Positions 1 through 8,171 of a stretch of DNA of 64,000 nucleotides are shown here, piece after piece. How positions within the stretch are numbered: the first letter of the stretch is position 1; each line of letters opens with the position of its first letter. The stretch covers positions 1-64,000 of the forward strand of contig MWCO01000027.1 of NCBI GenBank assembly GCA_002070115.1. Direction: 5' to 3'. The position numbers were made by a program, and so were the translations under genes. The notes beneath the pieces were generated by a model. The model was not told the DNA's origin. It ran no database searches and was given only the letters and a program-made list of their open reading frames with translations. The DNA comes from Deltaproteobacteria bacterium ADurb.Bin207 (lineage in GTDB: Bacteria > Myxococcota_A > Polyangia > Polyangiales > Polyangiaceae).

Positions 1-27
1 AGCTGGTTCTTGAGTTCCCGTGGGTTC

Positions 28-117
28 TTACGCCCCGGTCCTAATGTGGAACGAAGAAAGGATCTGTAGTACTAGGACGATCATCGTCACCAGGAGCACA
101 AACGTTCCACGCCTCAT
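28..117 (-). CDS. Candidate 29-residue single-span membrane peptide
   Basis: A tiny minus-strand reading frame of 29 codons. It is preceded by a near-consensus ribosome site (GGAGG, then TAGCTG, then ATG). The product starts MRRGTF, has a continuous hydrophobic run (VLLVTMIVLVLQIL) and ends SSFHIRTGA, so it would be one short transmembrane helix with a positively charged N-terminus. It lies about 200 bases downstream of the next minus-strand gene. No family is recognised. The RBS and the hydrophobic composition are the only support; it could be a chance ORF. Confidence 0.35.
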   Translation of the reverse strand: MRRGTFVLLVTMIVLVLQILSSFHIRTGA

Positions 118-319
118 CAGCTACCTCCAAAGCGTCAATCATAGCGCAAGGATGGAACGAAAGCCTCCGCAGGCGCTGAAACGCGCGTGTTTTGTTACAC
201 ATCGTAGGTGGGAGTGCGAGCGGCGCGACCGATAGTAATGGTTCGTGAAAAATCGGGAAACCAGAGCAGTGGCTACCGACGATACCCCGCTTGCTTGTAC
301 CTGTGGCGCAAGCCAACGA

Positions 320-874
320 TCATCCGACGTTTTCGGAACGGGAATCCCCAGACTGCGCCTCTGCCTGCACGGCTTCTTTCAGATCCTTCAAAGCCATGTC
401 CACAAGCCGGGGATGCCGTTCCCAGCCCGCCATTCCCGCAAAATACAGCCCGTACAACGCGAAGGGCTTTTTCTCGTACTCGCTGCGAAACGCTTCATAC
501 GCCTCGACCGAACGCTCGTCGTTGATCGTCCAAGGCTCGGCATCTTGCGCCAACGTTGCCTGCTCGTCGCACTCGAGCCCCACACGACGACAATACTTGA
601 CAATCATCGGCACCGCATCTTGCGTTGCGTGAAAGTACAGTTCCAAGGCCGCTTTGGTGATGAGCCAAGCATCGGGAGGCGGGTCCTTGCTCAGCATGGA
701 ACGAAGAAGCCTCTTGGGATCATTGCGATATTTGTTTCCCTGACGCTGCTCGATCATCCACTGACGAAGCAGGGAGATTGGAAGCATTTTCGCTAGCAAA
801 GGGGTGGCTTCCTTGCGGAGTCGCTGGTGCAATTGCGAGAAGCTTCGCACCTCGTCATGGTCGACATCAGCCAT
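320..874 (-). CDS. Hypothetical soluble protein, 184 aa
   Basis: The start is set at the ATG of MADVDHDEV because AGGAG sits six bases before it. An ATG two codons earlier would touch the RBS directly. The protein is charged, with no signal peptide or membrane segment. Visible features are a basic N-terminal half (LRKEATPLLAKMLPISLLRQW), a central CRRVGLECDE segment, and a C-terminal part with YEKKPFALYGLYFAGMAGWERHP. I do not recognise the family. It stands alone on the minus strand, about 360 bases downstream of the HIT gene, so it is probably transcribed separately. Confidence 0.65.
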   Translation of the reverse strand: MADVDHDEVRSFSQLHQRLRKEATPLLAKMLPISLLRQWMIEQRQGNKYRNDPKRLLRSMLSKDPPPDAWLITKAALELYFHATQDAVPMIVKYCRRVGLECDEQATLAQDAEPWTINDERSVEAYEAFRSEYEKKPFALYGLYFAGMAGWERHPRLVDMALKDLKEAVQAEAQSGDSRSENVG

Positions 875-993
875 GGGCATCTCCTGGTTTGGTACCGGAC
901 GGGGGCTTGGCATCTAGTCGCCCCGCGCGGGAACTGTCAAGCCGTGGAACGGGAATCTGCACTCAATGAGGCAAGAGTCGGTCTGCACCCACC

Positions 994-1011
994 CTATCGC
1001 GCAAGCGATAG
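994..1011. other. 7-bp stem-loop with GNRA tetraloop
   Basis: CTATCGC, loop GCAA, GCGATAG: a perfect hairpin in the spacer downstream of the HIT gene. No T-run follows on either strand, so it is not a canonical Rho-independent terminator. It could be an RNA 3'-end stabiliser or chance. Confidence 0.3.
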
Positions 1012-1067
1012 ACAGGTTTCCAGGCTCCTACGCAAGGATCGCCCCTCAAGGGAAAGAGCATAACCGC

Positions 1068-1096
1068 GTAACTAGTTATATTTACATTGTTTTTTT
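1068..1096 (+). repeat. AT-rich dispersed motif, copy 1
   Basis: Reads GTAACTAGTTATATTTAC then ATTGTTTTTT. It matches the copy at 22259-22286 at 25 of 28 positions. It lies in a spacer in otherwise GC-rich DNA. Other copies: 8131, 10931, 12306, 12672, 25229, 31784 and 45661. Confidence 0.55.
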
Positions 1097-1235
1097 GAGA
1101 AAACGGAAGCCAAAGCCCCCCGGAGAAGCGGACTAGCCCATCGTCATTTCCGACATTCGCCCCCTTCGCCCCTTCCCCGCGCCACCCCATCAAGCGGCGT
1201 GGCAAGAACGCAAGGGCATTCTCTCACGCATTATC

Positions 1236-1574
1236 TCACCCTGGGGGCCATCCCCACGAGCGCCCTCCAAGTACATGAATATGCAGGTGAAAAACGCTTT
1301 GCCCCGCGCCTGCCCCCGTGTTGATCACCACGCGATATCCGCCCTCCACAAGCCCCGCTTCCTTGGCTACTCGACGCGCCGCCAGCATCAATTTTCCCAA
1401 AAGTGCTTCATCCTGCTGCTCCGCATGCGCCAACGACGTCAGATGCTTGCGCGGGATCACAAGGATATGCGTGGGCGCCTGGGGATGGATGTCGTGGAAT
1501 GCCACGACATCTTCCTCCTCCAACACCCAGCGAGCCGGCATTTGATGATTCGCGATTTTGCAGAAGATGCACAT
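1236..1574 (-). CDS. HIT family (histidine triad) protein
   Basis: A small nucleotide-binding hydrolase of the Hint/HIT family; these act on AMP-lysine or dinucleoside polyphosphate type substrates in the cytosol. The N-terminus MCIFCKI and ARWVLEEEDVVAFHDIHPQAP are the family's opening strand pattern. The C-terminal HLHIHVLGG carries the histidine triad with its catalytic His. I start at the ATG of MCIFCKI because longer versions run into the upstream gene and lack family similarity. It is 112 aa, normal for the family. It follows the small gene 1597-2070 by 22 bases and closes the rpmE-prfA operon. Confidence 0.9.
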   Translation of the reverse strand: MCIFCKIANHQMPARWVLEEEDVVAFHDIHPQAPTHILVIPRKHLTSLAHAEQQDEALLGKLMLAARRVAKEAGLVEGGYRVVINTGAGAGQSVFHLHIHVLGGRSWGWPPG

Positions 1575-1596
1575 TCGAAAGAGCCCCACGTAACGA

Positions 1597-2070
1597 TCAG
1601 GAAACCAGAATCCGCGAGCATACCAGGGCATCGAGCCTTTGATGGATGGAAAGAAGCTCCGGACTCCCCAAAAGGCCCCGTAACGCCGTCAAGACCCTGG
1701 TACGGTCTTCGTCCCGTTGTCGCAATACCTCGGGAAGCAAAGGGAAGTTCGGCAGCATCAGACGCACCAGGGAAGCTTCCAGCGGCGTCAGATGCACCGT
1801 ACGACGCAACGCGAGTCGCTCGTCTCGATACGTCATCCGAAAGCCTCGATCCGTCTCGGCCACGGTGACATGAGCGCTCCGCTCCGAAAGCAACGGCGCA
1901 ATCTGCTGGACGAGTCGACGTAACGACAGGGCGCGAGCATGGGCTCGACGGGCTTTCGGTTCCGAATACGCCCAGAAAAAGCGGTTGCGGGAGATGCCCT
2001 GGGGCTCGAGGGCCACGGCGCACAACAGGGCATCGGGGCGAATCGCTAGCCTGCAAGGCGGATCGGTCAC
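1597..2070 (-). CDS. Hypothetical protein translationally coupled to prfA
   Basis: 157 aa. The GTG start overlaps the prfA stop in a GTGA arrangement, which is why this start is chosen over upstream ones inside prfA. The product is Arg/Leu-rich and soluble, with RRTVHLTPLEASLVRLMLPN and a C-terminal LLGSPELLSIHQRLDALV. Many bacteria have prmC (release-factor methyltransferase) directly after prfA; this protein lacks the NPPY motif and is too short, so prmC is absent here. Function unknown. Tight coupling to prfA suggests co-expression with translation genes. Confidence 0.65.
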   Translation of the reverse strand: MTDPPCRLAIRPDALLCAVALEPQGISRNRFFWAYSEPKARRAHARALSLRRLVQQIAPLLSERSAHVTVAETDRGFRMTYRDERLALRRTVHLTPLEASLVRLMLPNFPLLPEVLRQRDEDRTRVLTALRGLLGSPELLSIHQRLDALVCSRILVS

Positions 2071-3155
2071 GATGACTCGGCTCGCGTGGCAGAGGAAGAT
2101 GACCGAAGGAGTTCCGCTTGTCGGTGAGTCCTTAGCGCCACGATCACCTCCGTGAGGTCGCCGTCCATCATCTTGTCGAGTTTGTGCAACGTCAGACCAA
2201 TGCGATGATCCGTGACGCGATTTTGCGGATAGTTGTAGGTGCGCACTTTCTGCGCTCGTTCTCCCGTTCCCACCATTCCCCGACGCTCCGCCGAGACTTC
2301 CGCGTCCCGTTTCTGTTGCTCCATGTCCAACAAACGGGACCGCAAGATCTTCATCGCCTTGGCCTTGTTTTTGATCTGCGAGCGCTCGTCCTGACACTTG
2401 ACGATCAACCCCGTAGGCAAATGGGTGATTTGCACCGCGCTATTGGTGGTGTTGACCCCCTGTCCCCCTGGCCCCCCCGATGCCGCAATATCAAAACGAA
2501 GATCTTTGTCGTCGATTTGGATTTCCACGTCTTCAGCCTCAGGCAACACCGCGACCGTAGCCGTGGATGTATGAATGCGCCCCTGCGCCTCGGTGACCGG
2601 CACGCGCTGCACCCGATGAACACCCGCTTCGTACCGCAAATGAGAGTAGACGTGATGGCCCGTGACCAATGCGATCACTTCCTTGTACCCCCCCGCGGAA
2701 GCTTCACTCAAACTCAATACCTCTACCTTCCAGCGTCGAGACTCCGCAAACCGCACGTACATACGAAAGAGATCGGCGGCAAATAAGGCGGCTTCTTCGC
2801 CTCCTTCCCCGCCACGAATCTCCAGGATGGTGTTGCGTTGATCGTTTGGATCCACCGGCAAAAGAAGCAGCTCGACTCGCTGCTCGAGGGCGGTCAGTTG
2901 CTCTTCGAGCGACGGAATCTCCGCCTCCGCTAGTTCACGAAGGTCAGGGTCTTGGAGCGCGGCGCGATCCTCCTCGAGTTGCGATTCGATTTTGCGAACC
3001 TGTTGATAGGCCTCGACCACCGGCAATAACTCGCTTCGCTCCTTGTTGAGCTTCTGAACCTTTTGATAATCGTTCGCCACCTCCGGGTGACACAACGCTT
3101 CCTCGATCTCGATGGACCGTCTTTCCAGAGCTTCAAGCTTGTCACGCGGCAGCAT
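2067..3155 (-). CDS. prfA: Peptide chain release factor 1
   Basis: Class I release factor that reads UAA/UAG at the ribosomal A site and triggers peptidyl-tRNA hydrolysis. It has the coiled N-terminal domain (LEALERRSIEIEEAL), the EIRGGEGGEEAALFA segment, and the invariant catalytic GGQ within ASGGPGGQGVNTTNSAV. The full length of 362 aa matches the family. It begins 14 bases after the DUF1385 gene with GAGGG upstream, and its stop overlaps the GTG of the next gene. Part of the rpmE-DUF1385-prfA order common in Deltaproteobacteria-type genomes. Confidence 0.97.
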   Translation of the reverse strand: MLPRDKLEALERRSIEIEEALCHPEVANDYQKVQKLNKERSELLPVVEAYQQVRKIESQLEEDRAALQDPDLRELAEAEIPSLEEQLTALEQRVELLLLPVDPNDQRNTILEIRGGEGGEEAALFAADLFRMYVRFAESRRWKVEVLSLSEASAGGYKEVIALVTGHHVYSHLRYEAGVHRVQRVPVTEAQGRIHTSTATVAVLPEAEDVEIQIDDKDLRFDIAASGGPGGQGVNTTNSAVQITHLPTGLIVKCQDERSQIKNKAKAMKILRSRLLDMEQQKRDAEVSAERRGMVGTGERAQKVRTYNYPQNRVTDHRIGLTLHKLDKMMDGDLTEVIVALRTHRQAELLRSSSSATRAESS

Positions 3156-3169
3156 GGACCCTCACGACG

Positions 3170-4315
3170 TCACGCGCGATTGGACGCGCCATAAGCGGGT
3201 TGCTCCATCAGATGGGAGAAGTCACGGTATTGCGTGACCTCGGGCGTGGCATTCGGCACCTCTTGGGCCTGCTCGCGCCATAAGGTTGCGCGCAAAGAAG
3301 CAAGAGCCACCTCGAGTTGGGTGTCGTCCGGCTCCAATGTGGTGATGCCCTGCACCGCGAAGCCCGGATACAACACCAAGCGCAGCGGACCGCGAAGACA
3401 ATAGCGCGCCGTCCAACGCTGGATCTCATACGTGATGGCGGCAATCACGGGCAGAAACGGCAATTTCATCAAGAAAAACAATATGTTCTCAACGACGCCG
3501 CCAAGGTTCAGACGGGGTAGCAATGGCCCAATCCCCGAAAACACAAGGATCGATACGAAGACCACCATCACCAAAAATGTCGTCCCACATCGGGGATGAA
3601 AACGCGTCTTGCTCCGCGCATTGTCCACCGTCAACGCCTCGGCCGCCTCGTAGGTGGCAATCGCCTTATGCTCCGCCCCGTGATACATGAAAACCCGTCG
3701 CACCTCGGGGATTCGACGCATCAGCAGCATGTATCCGAGGACGATGCAGAGCTTGAAGATACCGGTCAACACCTGGAAAGCTGGCGAGCGGATGTCCACT
3801 TCGATATGCAGCAAACGACTCGCTCCCGCAGCCGCGGCTTGAGGAAGGGCCACGAACAAAAGAAGGGCAAAGAGCATCGCCACAAACGTCATCGAAGAAC
3901 CGGATTTGGTCTGCCCACCGCTGGGCTGTGCATCGAGATCAGAGGTGGCAATGCCCACGATCGCACCGGTGATGGTGCGAAACGCCGACAGACAGGATGC
4001 GATCACACCCGGACCTTTCTTTTTCTCTTCCGCTTCCAGGTCCGCTTCATAATGCTCCGCCGAAAATCGAAGCGCCCCTGTTCCAAGCCGAAGCGCTTCG
4101 ACCAACGTTGCCACGCCACGAACCAGCGGCCACGCCAACACCCCCTTGCGTGTATCCGTCATGGCACGCTCTTTGACCGTCAACGTGCCGTCACGACGTC
4201 GCAGCACAACCGCATAGGACCGAGGCGAACGCATCATGACCCCTTCGATGACGGCTTGCCCGCCGATATAGGGACGCGCCTCGGTGGCGCAGGTGGATAA
4301 CCGTTCCGAACTCAT
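3170..4315 (-). CDS. DUF1385 (YqhQ-like) membrane protein
   Basis: Integral membrane protein of unknown biochemical role that typically sits between rpmE and prfA. The start is placed at MSSERLSTC, shortly before the family signature RPYIGGQAVIEGVMMRSP. Several membrane segments are visible (MTFVAMLFALLLFVALPQAA, LVMVVFVSILVFSGIGPLL and the segment before PVIAAITYEIQRW), and there is the conserved YHGAEHKAIATYEA histidine-rich motif. 381 aa, somewhat longer than Bacillus YqhQ. The gene follows rpmE by 32 bases, consistent with one operon. Confidence 0.92.
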   Translation of the reverse strand: MSSERLSTCATEARPYIGGQAVIEGVMMRSPRSYAVVLRRRDGTLTVKERAMTDTRKGVLAWPLVRGVATLVEALRLGTGALRFSAEHYEADLEAEEKKKGPGVIASCLSAFRTITGAIVGIATSDLDAQPSGGQTKSGSSMTFVAMLFALLLFVALPQAAAAGASRLLHIEVDIRSPAFQVLTGIFKLCIVLGYMLLMRRIPEVRRVFMYHGAEHKAIATYEAAEALTVDNARSKTRFHPRCGTTFLVMVVFVSILVFSGIGPLLPRLNLGGVVENILFFLMKLPFLPVIAAITYEIQRWTARYCLRGPLRLVLYPGFAVQGITTLEPDDTQLEVALASLRATLWREQAQEVPNATPEVTQYRDFSHLMEQPAYGASNRA

Positions 4316-4347
4316 CTTGAAGTTGTTAGGCAAAAAGTGGGAGAAGG

Positions 4348-4551
4348 CTAGGCCTTGGTGGCGTACTTTCGACGGAAGCGTTCGACACGACCCTGGGTGT
4401 CCACCAGCTTCATTTTGCCCGTGTAGTAAGGATGGCACATCGCGCAAACGTCGACCGAGTAATCTCCCTTGCTCGAACGAGTCTCGAAGCTGGCCCCACA
4501 AGCGCACGTGATCTTGGCGGCAACATACGTTGGGTGAATATTCTCTTTCAT
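4348..4551 (-). CDS. rpmE: Ribosomal protein bL31, zinc-binding form
   Basis: Large-subunit ribosomal protein of 67 aa starting [10 protein letters not shown], preceded by GAGGT. The CACG near residue 16 and CAMC near residue 37 supply the four cysteines of the zinc-binding type of bL31. The C-terminal [20 protein letters not shown] is the conserved core. First gene of the minus-strand operon that runs to the HIT gene. Confidence 0.97.
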   Translation of the reverse strand: MKENIHPTYVAAKITCACGASFETRSSKGDYSVDVCAMCHPYYTGKMKLVDTQGRVERFRRKYATKA

Positions 4552-4718
4552 CACGACCTCATCCAATCACCGGCATTGCCACGCAATTCCGGACGAATCT
4601 TCGGCAAAACCTAGGCCATCCATGATGGCACGGGAAGCAAGGGGGCGCACTTTACGCGTCAAGCGATACGCGCGCAAGGCCGAGTTCCATTCCTTGCCGT
4701 TTTCATGCGTTTTTGTTC

Positions 4719-4735
4719 ATCCCCGGCATGGGGAT
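4719..4735. other. 6-bp stem-loop between rpmE and lipoprotein gene
   Basis: ATCCCC, five-base loop, GGGGAT, in the 270-base spacer downstream of the 4823-5386 lipoprotein gene. No T-tract follows on the minus strand, so a terminator call would be weak. Confidence 0.25.
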
Positions 4736-4822
4736 CTCCAATAAACCTCAATGTTTTCCAGTGATTACAAAATCTGAGCCGATCTCCTCCCGACCTCGGC
4801 TCGCACGCTCCTCGCCCATCGG

Positions 4823-5386
4823 TCACTCGCATTGCGCCATACAATGCTCGTCCACACACCCAATGGCCGCATCATACAACGCCTTTCCCACCGGATAATC
4901 CGTATCGCACTGTCCAACGCATGCGACCACATCCTCCGTTTCTTCGTCGAGCACACAGGCCAATATGCAATTCACATAGAAATCATCGCATATTTCCGCG
5001 TTCAAACAAGCGTTCACCTCTTCACAACAAGCTGTTTGCGCGCATTCGTTGCACTCCGGATCGCTCACCGAATAGGGTCTCACCAGCGTACAAGACGTTT
5101 CCTCTTGCACGTCGCTTTGTACGTCGATCTCCTGCGTGTCCTCGATCACGTCTTCGGACGTTTCCCAGGGCCCGTCTTGTGCCACGTCCACCGAGGCCTC
5201 TTTGCCGACGTCCGCACCGGCCTCCGGCACGGAGTCGTCCGCCCCATACGCATCCGACACGCCTGTCGAGTCCCACGAGGCATCCGCCCCCGTCGCGTCA
5301 GTATCGTCGCTGCTCCCGCATCCCAGCATCCCCATCGAAGAAAGCGCCCAAGCCAAAGCCAGCCATGTGAATCGGAAGTGTTTCAT
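4823..5386 (-). CDS. Cys-rich secreted lipoprotein
   Basis: 187 aa. A signal peptide (FTWLALAWALSSMGMLGC) ends in a lipobox with the lipidated Cys near residue 23. A long acidic Asp/Ser/Val-rich linker follows. The C-terminal domain has about 16 cysteines (ECNECAQTACCEEVNAC, then NCILACV, ACVGQC, HCMAQCE), probably disulfide-bonded. This linker plus Cys-domain pattern is common in myxobacterial lipoproteins of unknown function. It is predicted to be an outer-membrane or surface protein. ATG is preferred over the adjacent GTG. Confidence 0.85.
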   Translation of the reverse strand: MKHFRFTWLALAWALSSMGMLGCGSSDDTDATGADASWDSTGVSDAYGADDSVPEAGADVGKEASVDVAQDGPWETSEDVIEDTQEIDVQSDVQEETSCTLVRPYSVSDPECNECAQTACCEEVNACLNAEICDDFYVNCILACVLDEETEDVVACVGQCDTDYPVGKALYDAAIGCVDEHCMAQCE

Positions 5387-5442
5387 CACGTCATCTTATC
5401 TCATAGGTCCAATACATCCAACGCGGTCGGTCACCGGAACCC

Positions 5443-7098
5443 TTACAGAGAAAGCTTCTCGAAGGTTGCAAGACGTCCCGGAACCGCAAACCCCACCGTC
5501 AACGAAGAGGGGCTACCCGCTGCATGAAGCCGGGCTTTTCCTTTCACTACCGGCACCTCGAGCACAGCTTGCTCGATGATCACACGCGCTTTGCCGTCCA
5601 CGGACGGATCGAAAACAAGGTCGATCCACGTGCCTTCACAGGTTGGACGAGACGAAGCGGTCACCGATGCCGCGGGCTCCACCCAACCTTTCCACACCGG
5701 AATCAGGATATCGCCAAAGACCGTCACACTCTTTTGCGTCCATTCGTAACTGGCCTGGTCCACGACGGGGATTTTCACATTCAAGCCCGGGACCTGAAAT
5801 GTATCTTTTTTGGGCATGTTTTCGTGGGCCATACGGATAGCGTCGGCCAGCAACGGATGGTCGGTATCCCGCACATAGCGCAGCAGTTCATCGATCATCT
5901 GCATCCCGCCCGCGAGCCCAAGCCCCGTGACCGAATTGCCCAGATAAGCAATCGCACCGCCCTGCGGAGCGTCCATCAACATCTCCCCCGCGGAATCGTC
6001 CGCCGAAAAAGTGGCTGCTTCACACGCGGAAGATAGAAAGATGGGGTACGTGTCGTTTTTCAAGTCATGCGCCATCTCGCCGCTCATGTCTTCGTGGACC
6101 GAGTACTCCGCCGTGAGATGTTTCACCGTGCCATGCCCACTGTGAACGATCAGATTGGCGCCGCTTTCGATCGCATCAATCTGCTTGGCTACCGAGTTTT
6201 TCTCCGCTCCCGCCATTCCCGTGGAGTACAGCCTCCTAACCTCGCTGCCTTGGGGAAGAAGCGATAACGTCTTGCCTTCCGATTCGAAATACCACGCGCC
6301 ATCGATGTCCACGTTCATGAATTGCGTCGCCACATTGGACAACATCAACACTTTCGCCACGTGAGAAAGGTTGTAAGCCGTATAATAACGACGCACCTTC
6401 TCGTAGTATCGTTCGGCTTCCGAAGGCGTCGAAGCGGTTATCCTCGAGACCGCCACATCCGGACGGTACTCCGGAAAATCGGTGCCATCTTGAGCATATA
6501 CGCCATCCCCGTTGGTATCCCATTTCGAATAGTCCGCGAAGTAATAGTCCGTATGAAAGTCCGCCTCGAACGTGTAGTCGCTCATCAGCGGATTCTGATA
6601 ACGGTCATGCACCTTGCGCGATGGCACGTGCTCGATGTCTCCCCCAAGGATGACATACTGCACGGAAAGCTGTTTTCTTAGCCATTTTTTGATATGCGAT
6701 GCCGTATCTTTCTTGGGATCGGCATCGTTGCATTGCCCCGCACAAATCTCCGACGTCGTCGCCACGATCGTGGGCATGCCGAGCAACGTGTGAAAGGTCG
6801 CATACGAGGCAAACGATGGGGCAAGAGCGTCCGACGTCACAATGGCTGCAAGCGGTTCCTGCTTGATGGGATGGGTCAACGACCCACCGGACTCACACGT
6901 CGTTTCCTCTTCCTCCGGATCCTCGACATCCGTGCCCCCATCGCTCTTAGGCTTGCCTCCCCCCACGTTCGATCCCGCCGCTCCCGCTCGACCATCCGCC
7001 CCTGCCCCCCCCGCGTAACCGTCCTCCGAAGGTTCCGAAGTGGCACACCCAACAACCAGAAGGCCAAGGAAGGTCGTCAAAGCAATACATCGAATCAT
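5443..7098 (-). CDS. C25 (gingipain-type) cysteine protease lipoprotein
   Basis: 551 aa starting MIRCIALTTF, with a lipobox LLVVGC at about residue 18 and a Gly/Ala/Asp-rich linker to about residue 60. The C25 peptidase core follows: PTIVATTSEICAG, YVILGGDIEHVP, RPDVAVSRI, then the putative catalytic His in IVHSGHGTVKH and catalytic Cys in PIFLSSACEA, then GGAIAYLGNS. These match the His and Cys positions of gingipains. A beta-rich C-terminal domain ends LATFEKLSL. No Por-type sorting domain is visible, so surface anchoring is by lipid. Likely an extracellular or outer-membrane protease with caspase-like fold. Monocistronic. Confidence 0.85.
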   Translation of the reverse strand: MIRCIALTTFLGLLVVGCATSEPSEDGYAGGAGADGRAGAAGSNVGGGKPKSDGGTDVEDPEEEETTCESGGSLTHPIKQEPLAAIVTSDALAPSFASYATFHTLLGMPTIVATTSEICAGQCNDADPKKDTASHIKKWLRKQLSVQYVILGGDIEHVPSRKVHDRYQNPLMSDYTFEADFHTDYYFADYSKWDTNGDGVYAQDGTDFPEYRPDVAVSRITASTPSEAERYYEKVRRYYTAYNLSHVAKVLMLSNVATQFMNVDIDGAWYFESEGKTLSLLPQGSEVRRLYSTGMAGAEKNSVAKQIDAIESGANLIVHSGHGTVKHLTAEYSVHEDMSGEMAHDLKNDTYPIFLSSACEAATFSADDSAGEMLMDAPQGGAIAYLGNSVTGLGLAGGMQMIDELLRYVRDTDHPLLADAIRMAHENMPKKDTFQVPGLNVKIPVVDQASYEWTQKSVTVFGDILIPVWKGWVEPAASVTASSRPTCEGTWIDLVFDPSVDGKARVIIEQAVLEVPVVKGKARLHAAGSPSSLTVGFAVPGRLATFEKLSL

Positions 7099-7311
7099 GG
7101 GTTCGCTTTCTGTGCCGCGCGACTTCCGAACGAAAGCGGAAAACCCATCGACGACTCGATACGATGGGCCTACACACGCTTTTCTCGAGACGACTGGCGA
7201 CAAGCACGGTTCAGGACTACAGCAAGATAGATATAGTCCGGCAACGCCATCGTGCAAGCGTATCGAACCATCCGTTGACCCAATCACGACGGCTTGGTAC
7301 CGCTGTCCGTC

Positions 7312-8139
7312 ATGTCCACCCCTGCCTTGACGGTTTGGGAAGCCTTCGCGTACGGCATCATCCAAGGCGTGACCGAGTTTCTCCCGGTATCCTCTTCCGG
7401 ACATCTCCGGCTCGCGCATCAATTCGGCCTCGGCGCACTACCGCAGGAACTCGAATTGCCCTTCGATGTGCTGCTGCATGCCGCCACTCTCATCGCCATC
7501 GGCGTGGCATTTCGACGCGAAATCGCCGCGGCTCTCGCTTGGCGCCCCACTTTTTTCGCTTGCGTTTTCATCAGCATCGTTCCCGCGGGACTGGCAGGAT
7601 TGCTCGGGAAAAAAGCCGTGCAAGCCGTCGGCGAATCCTGGTGGTTGCTCGGCGTCTGCTACGTGTTCACCGCCGTGCTGCTCACCGTGAGCGAGCGTAT
7701 TTCCGCCCGGCGCGCACTGGCCGATTCGGATAGACCCGTGCATGAAATGCTTGGCGACGTAACCCCGAAACAAGCCCTGTGGGTGGGCCTGCTGCAAGTG
7801 CTAGCCTTGCTGCCCGGCGTCAGTCGGTCGGGTTCCACCATCGCCGGAGGCCTTCTCGGAGGTTTGCGCCCCTCGTTGGCCGTATCCTATTCCTTCCTCG
7901 TCGGTCTGCCCCTCATCGCTGCCGCCGCTGCAAAAGATACGCTCGACGGAGGATTCGGACGCTTGCTGACGGAAGTCGGCGTGCTACCGATCAGTGTCGC
8001 TTTCGTGGCCGCATTGGTCAGCGGACTGGGCTCGATCGCCGCTCTCAAACTCGTGGTGGGGAAACGACGTCTTGTGTGGTTTGGTGGGTACTGCGCGCTG
8101 GTGGCGGGCGTCTGTTTCTGGATGGGTTTTTCACAATAA
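7312..8139 (+). CDS. uppP: Undecaprenyl-diphosphatase
   Basis: Recycles undecaprenyl pyrophosphate to the monophosphate carrier for peptidoglycan and surface polysaccharide synthesis, in the inner membrane. It shows the BacA/UppP signatures GVTEFLPVSSSGHL near the N-terminus and LPGVSRSGSTIAGG in the middle, with about eight membrane spans. 275 aa from MSTPALTVWEAF, the normal length. The start has no strong RBS; an upstream in-frame ATG would add only six residues. Its stop lies inside a copy of the AT-rich motif, and it converges on acnB. Confidence 0.95.
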   Translation: MSTPALTVWEAFAYGIIQGVTEFLPVSSSGHLRLAHQFGLGALPQELELPFDVLLHAATLIAIGVAFRREIAAALAWRPTFFACVFISIVPAGLAGLLGKKAVQAVGESWWLLGVCYVFTAVLLTVSERISARRALADSDRPVHEMLGDVTPKQALWVGLLQVLALLPGVSRSGSTIAGGLLGGLRPSLAVSYSFLVGLPLIAAAAAKDTLDGGFGRLLTEVGVLPISVAFVAALVSGLGSIAALKLVVGKRRLVWFGGYCALVAGVCFWMGFSQ

Positions 8140-8155
8140 ATTCAATATGTTATCG
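8131..8155 (-). repeat. AT-rich dispersed motif, copy 2
   Basis: On the minus strand reads ATAACATATTGAATTTATTG. It matches the consensus with a two-base gap. It overlaps the uppP stop codon and occupies the short convergent spacer with acnB. Confidence 0.5.
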
Positions 8156-8171
8156 TAGTCTCGCTCAATGC

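Larger units (their letters stand above)
875..1235. other. Intergenic spacer with stem-loop and AT-rich motif
   Basis: A spacer of 361 bases between two minus-strand genes. It holds a perfect 7-bp stem closed by a GCAA tetraloop (994-1011) and the first copy of the dispersed AT-rich motif (1068-1096). No other coding potential was seen. Confidence 0.5.

Noticed and set aside
1-319. 71-aa and 91-aa ORFs at the left edge
   Set aside because: Low-quality overlapping frames with no RBS; only the 29-codon frame has a good RBS.
2070-2397. Longer version of the 1597-2070 protein reaching into prfA
   Set aside because: The extra N-terminal part overlaps prfA in another frame; the GTGA coupling marks the likely start.
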